This document shows, piece by piece, positions 7,807 to 8,103 of a DNA stretch of 8,103 nucleotides. The stretch comes from Acidobacteriaceae bacterium. GTDB taxonomy: Bacteria; Acidobacteriota; Terriglobia; Bryobacterales; Bryobacteraceae. Every line of letters begins with the position of its first letter. Position 1 is the first letter of the stretch. Both the position numbers and the translations under genes were made by a program. The DNA is taken from contig JAFARV010000724.1 of the NCBI GenBank assembly GCA_019245255.1, forward strand, positions 1-8,103. The letters are read 5' to 3'. The notes under the pieces were generated by a model that searched no databases, was not told the DNA's origin, and saw only the letters and a program-made list of their open reading frames with translations.

Positions 7807-8103
7807 TTAGTCCTTCTGCCCGCTGGCGATTTCGTACGCATCTACCATGGCAAGAATGTTCAGCAGTCCCGCGGCGACGATGAACTTAGAGCCGTAGTCG
7901 GCCGTATGTCCGGCGCGGTCAATCGGTGCATAACCCATCCAAACGGCTATGAAATACAGCAGTCCCGCGGCCATGTCACCGATCATGCCGCCGTACTGAA
8001 TGAGGCGGGAAAGCACATCGCCAGTTCCGGTGACCTGGAAGAGAGGGCCGCGCATGAAAACGCCCACGGCGAAAGAGACAAGCACCGTAAAAAAGACAAT
8101 CAA
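7807..8103 (-). CDS. C-terminal part of a multi-pass membrane protein, start outside the window
   Basis: Ninety-eight codons are visible before the TAA at 7807-7809. The first codon at the window edge is TTG, most likely an internal leucine and not the start. Three hydrophobic segments can be seen: about 1-19 of the visible part, 37-58 and 72-88, ending in a short polar tail (ASGQKD). The last segment, with LNILAMVDAYEIASG, reminds me of acidobacterial membrane proteins of the DUF6677 kind, which have a TM2-like N-terminus; this is from memory and uncertain. It is the first visible gene of the cluster leading into miaB, and no function can be assigned from the sequence. Confidence 0.8.
   Translation of the reverse strand: MIVFFTVLVSFAVGVFMRGPLFQVTGTGDVLSRLIQYGGMIGDMAAGLLYFIAVWMGYAPIDRAGHTADYGSKFIVAAGLLNILAMVDAYEIASGQKD

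Overview
The window reads as chromosomal DNA of a moderately GC-rich Gram-negative bacterium. My best guess is Acidobacteriota, based on the style of MiaB, the small membrane proteins beside it and the combination of an IorAB-type oxidase with a large secreted repeat protein. This is an impression without database support. All six genes I can support lie on the minus strand and follow each other closely, so transcription runs from the right edge to the left edge. I see no RNA genes, insertion sequences, CRISPR arrays or attachment sites.

Right part (8103 down to 6264): the C-terminal piece of a multi-pass membrane protein enters at the right edge. An 8-nt gap separates it from a 60-residue two-helix membrane protein, and a 23-nt gap separates that from miaB, the radical-SAM tRNA methylthiotransferase. 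These three look like one transcription unit.

Middle part (6197 down to 3514): after a 66-nt gap comes a two-gene molybdenum hydroxylase of the isoquinoline 1-oxidoreductase (IorAB) type. It consists of a 160-residue two-cluster [2Fe-2S] subunit and a 734-residue molybdopterin subunit with a twin-arginine signal. The genes overlap by ATGA. The pair should form a Tat-exported periplasmic heterodimer that oxidises an unknown aldehyde or N-heterocycle. No cytochrome c subunit and no XdhC-like cofactor maturation gene is visible.

Left part (3416 down to 1): this is the least ordinary part. A GTG-started reading frame with a strong ribosome binding site runs without a stop for 1138 codons and leaves the window at the left edge. 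It encodes a secreted protein with a signal peptide, then FG-GAP/VCBS-like repeats spaced 56 to 60 residues apart. A central region follows with two Ser/Thr-rich, alternating, strand-forming stretches. Two Ig-like (CARDB-like) domains come last, the second cut by the window edge. I do not recognise its central region. Its ribosome binding site can be folded into a hairpin in the short leader after iorB.
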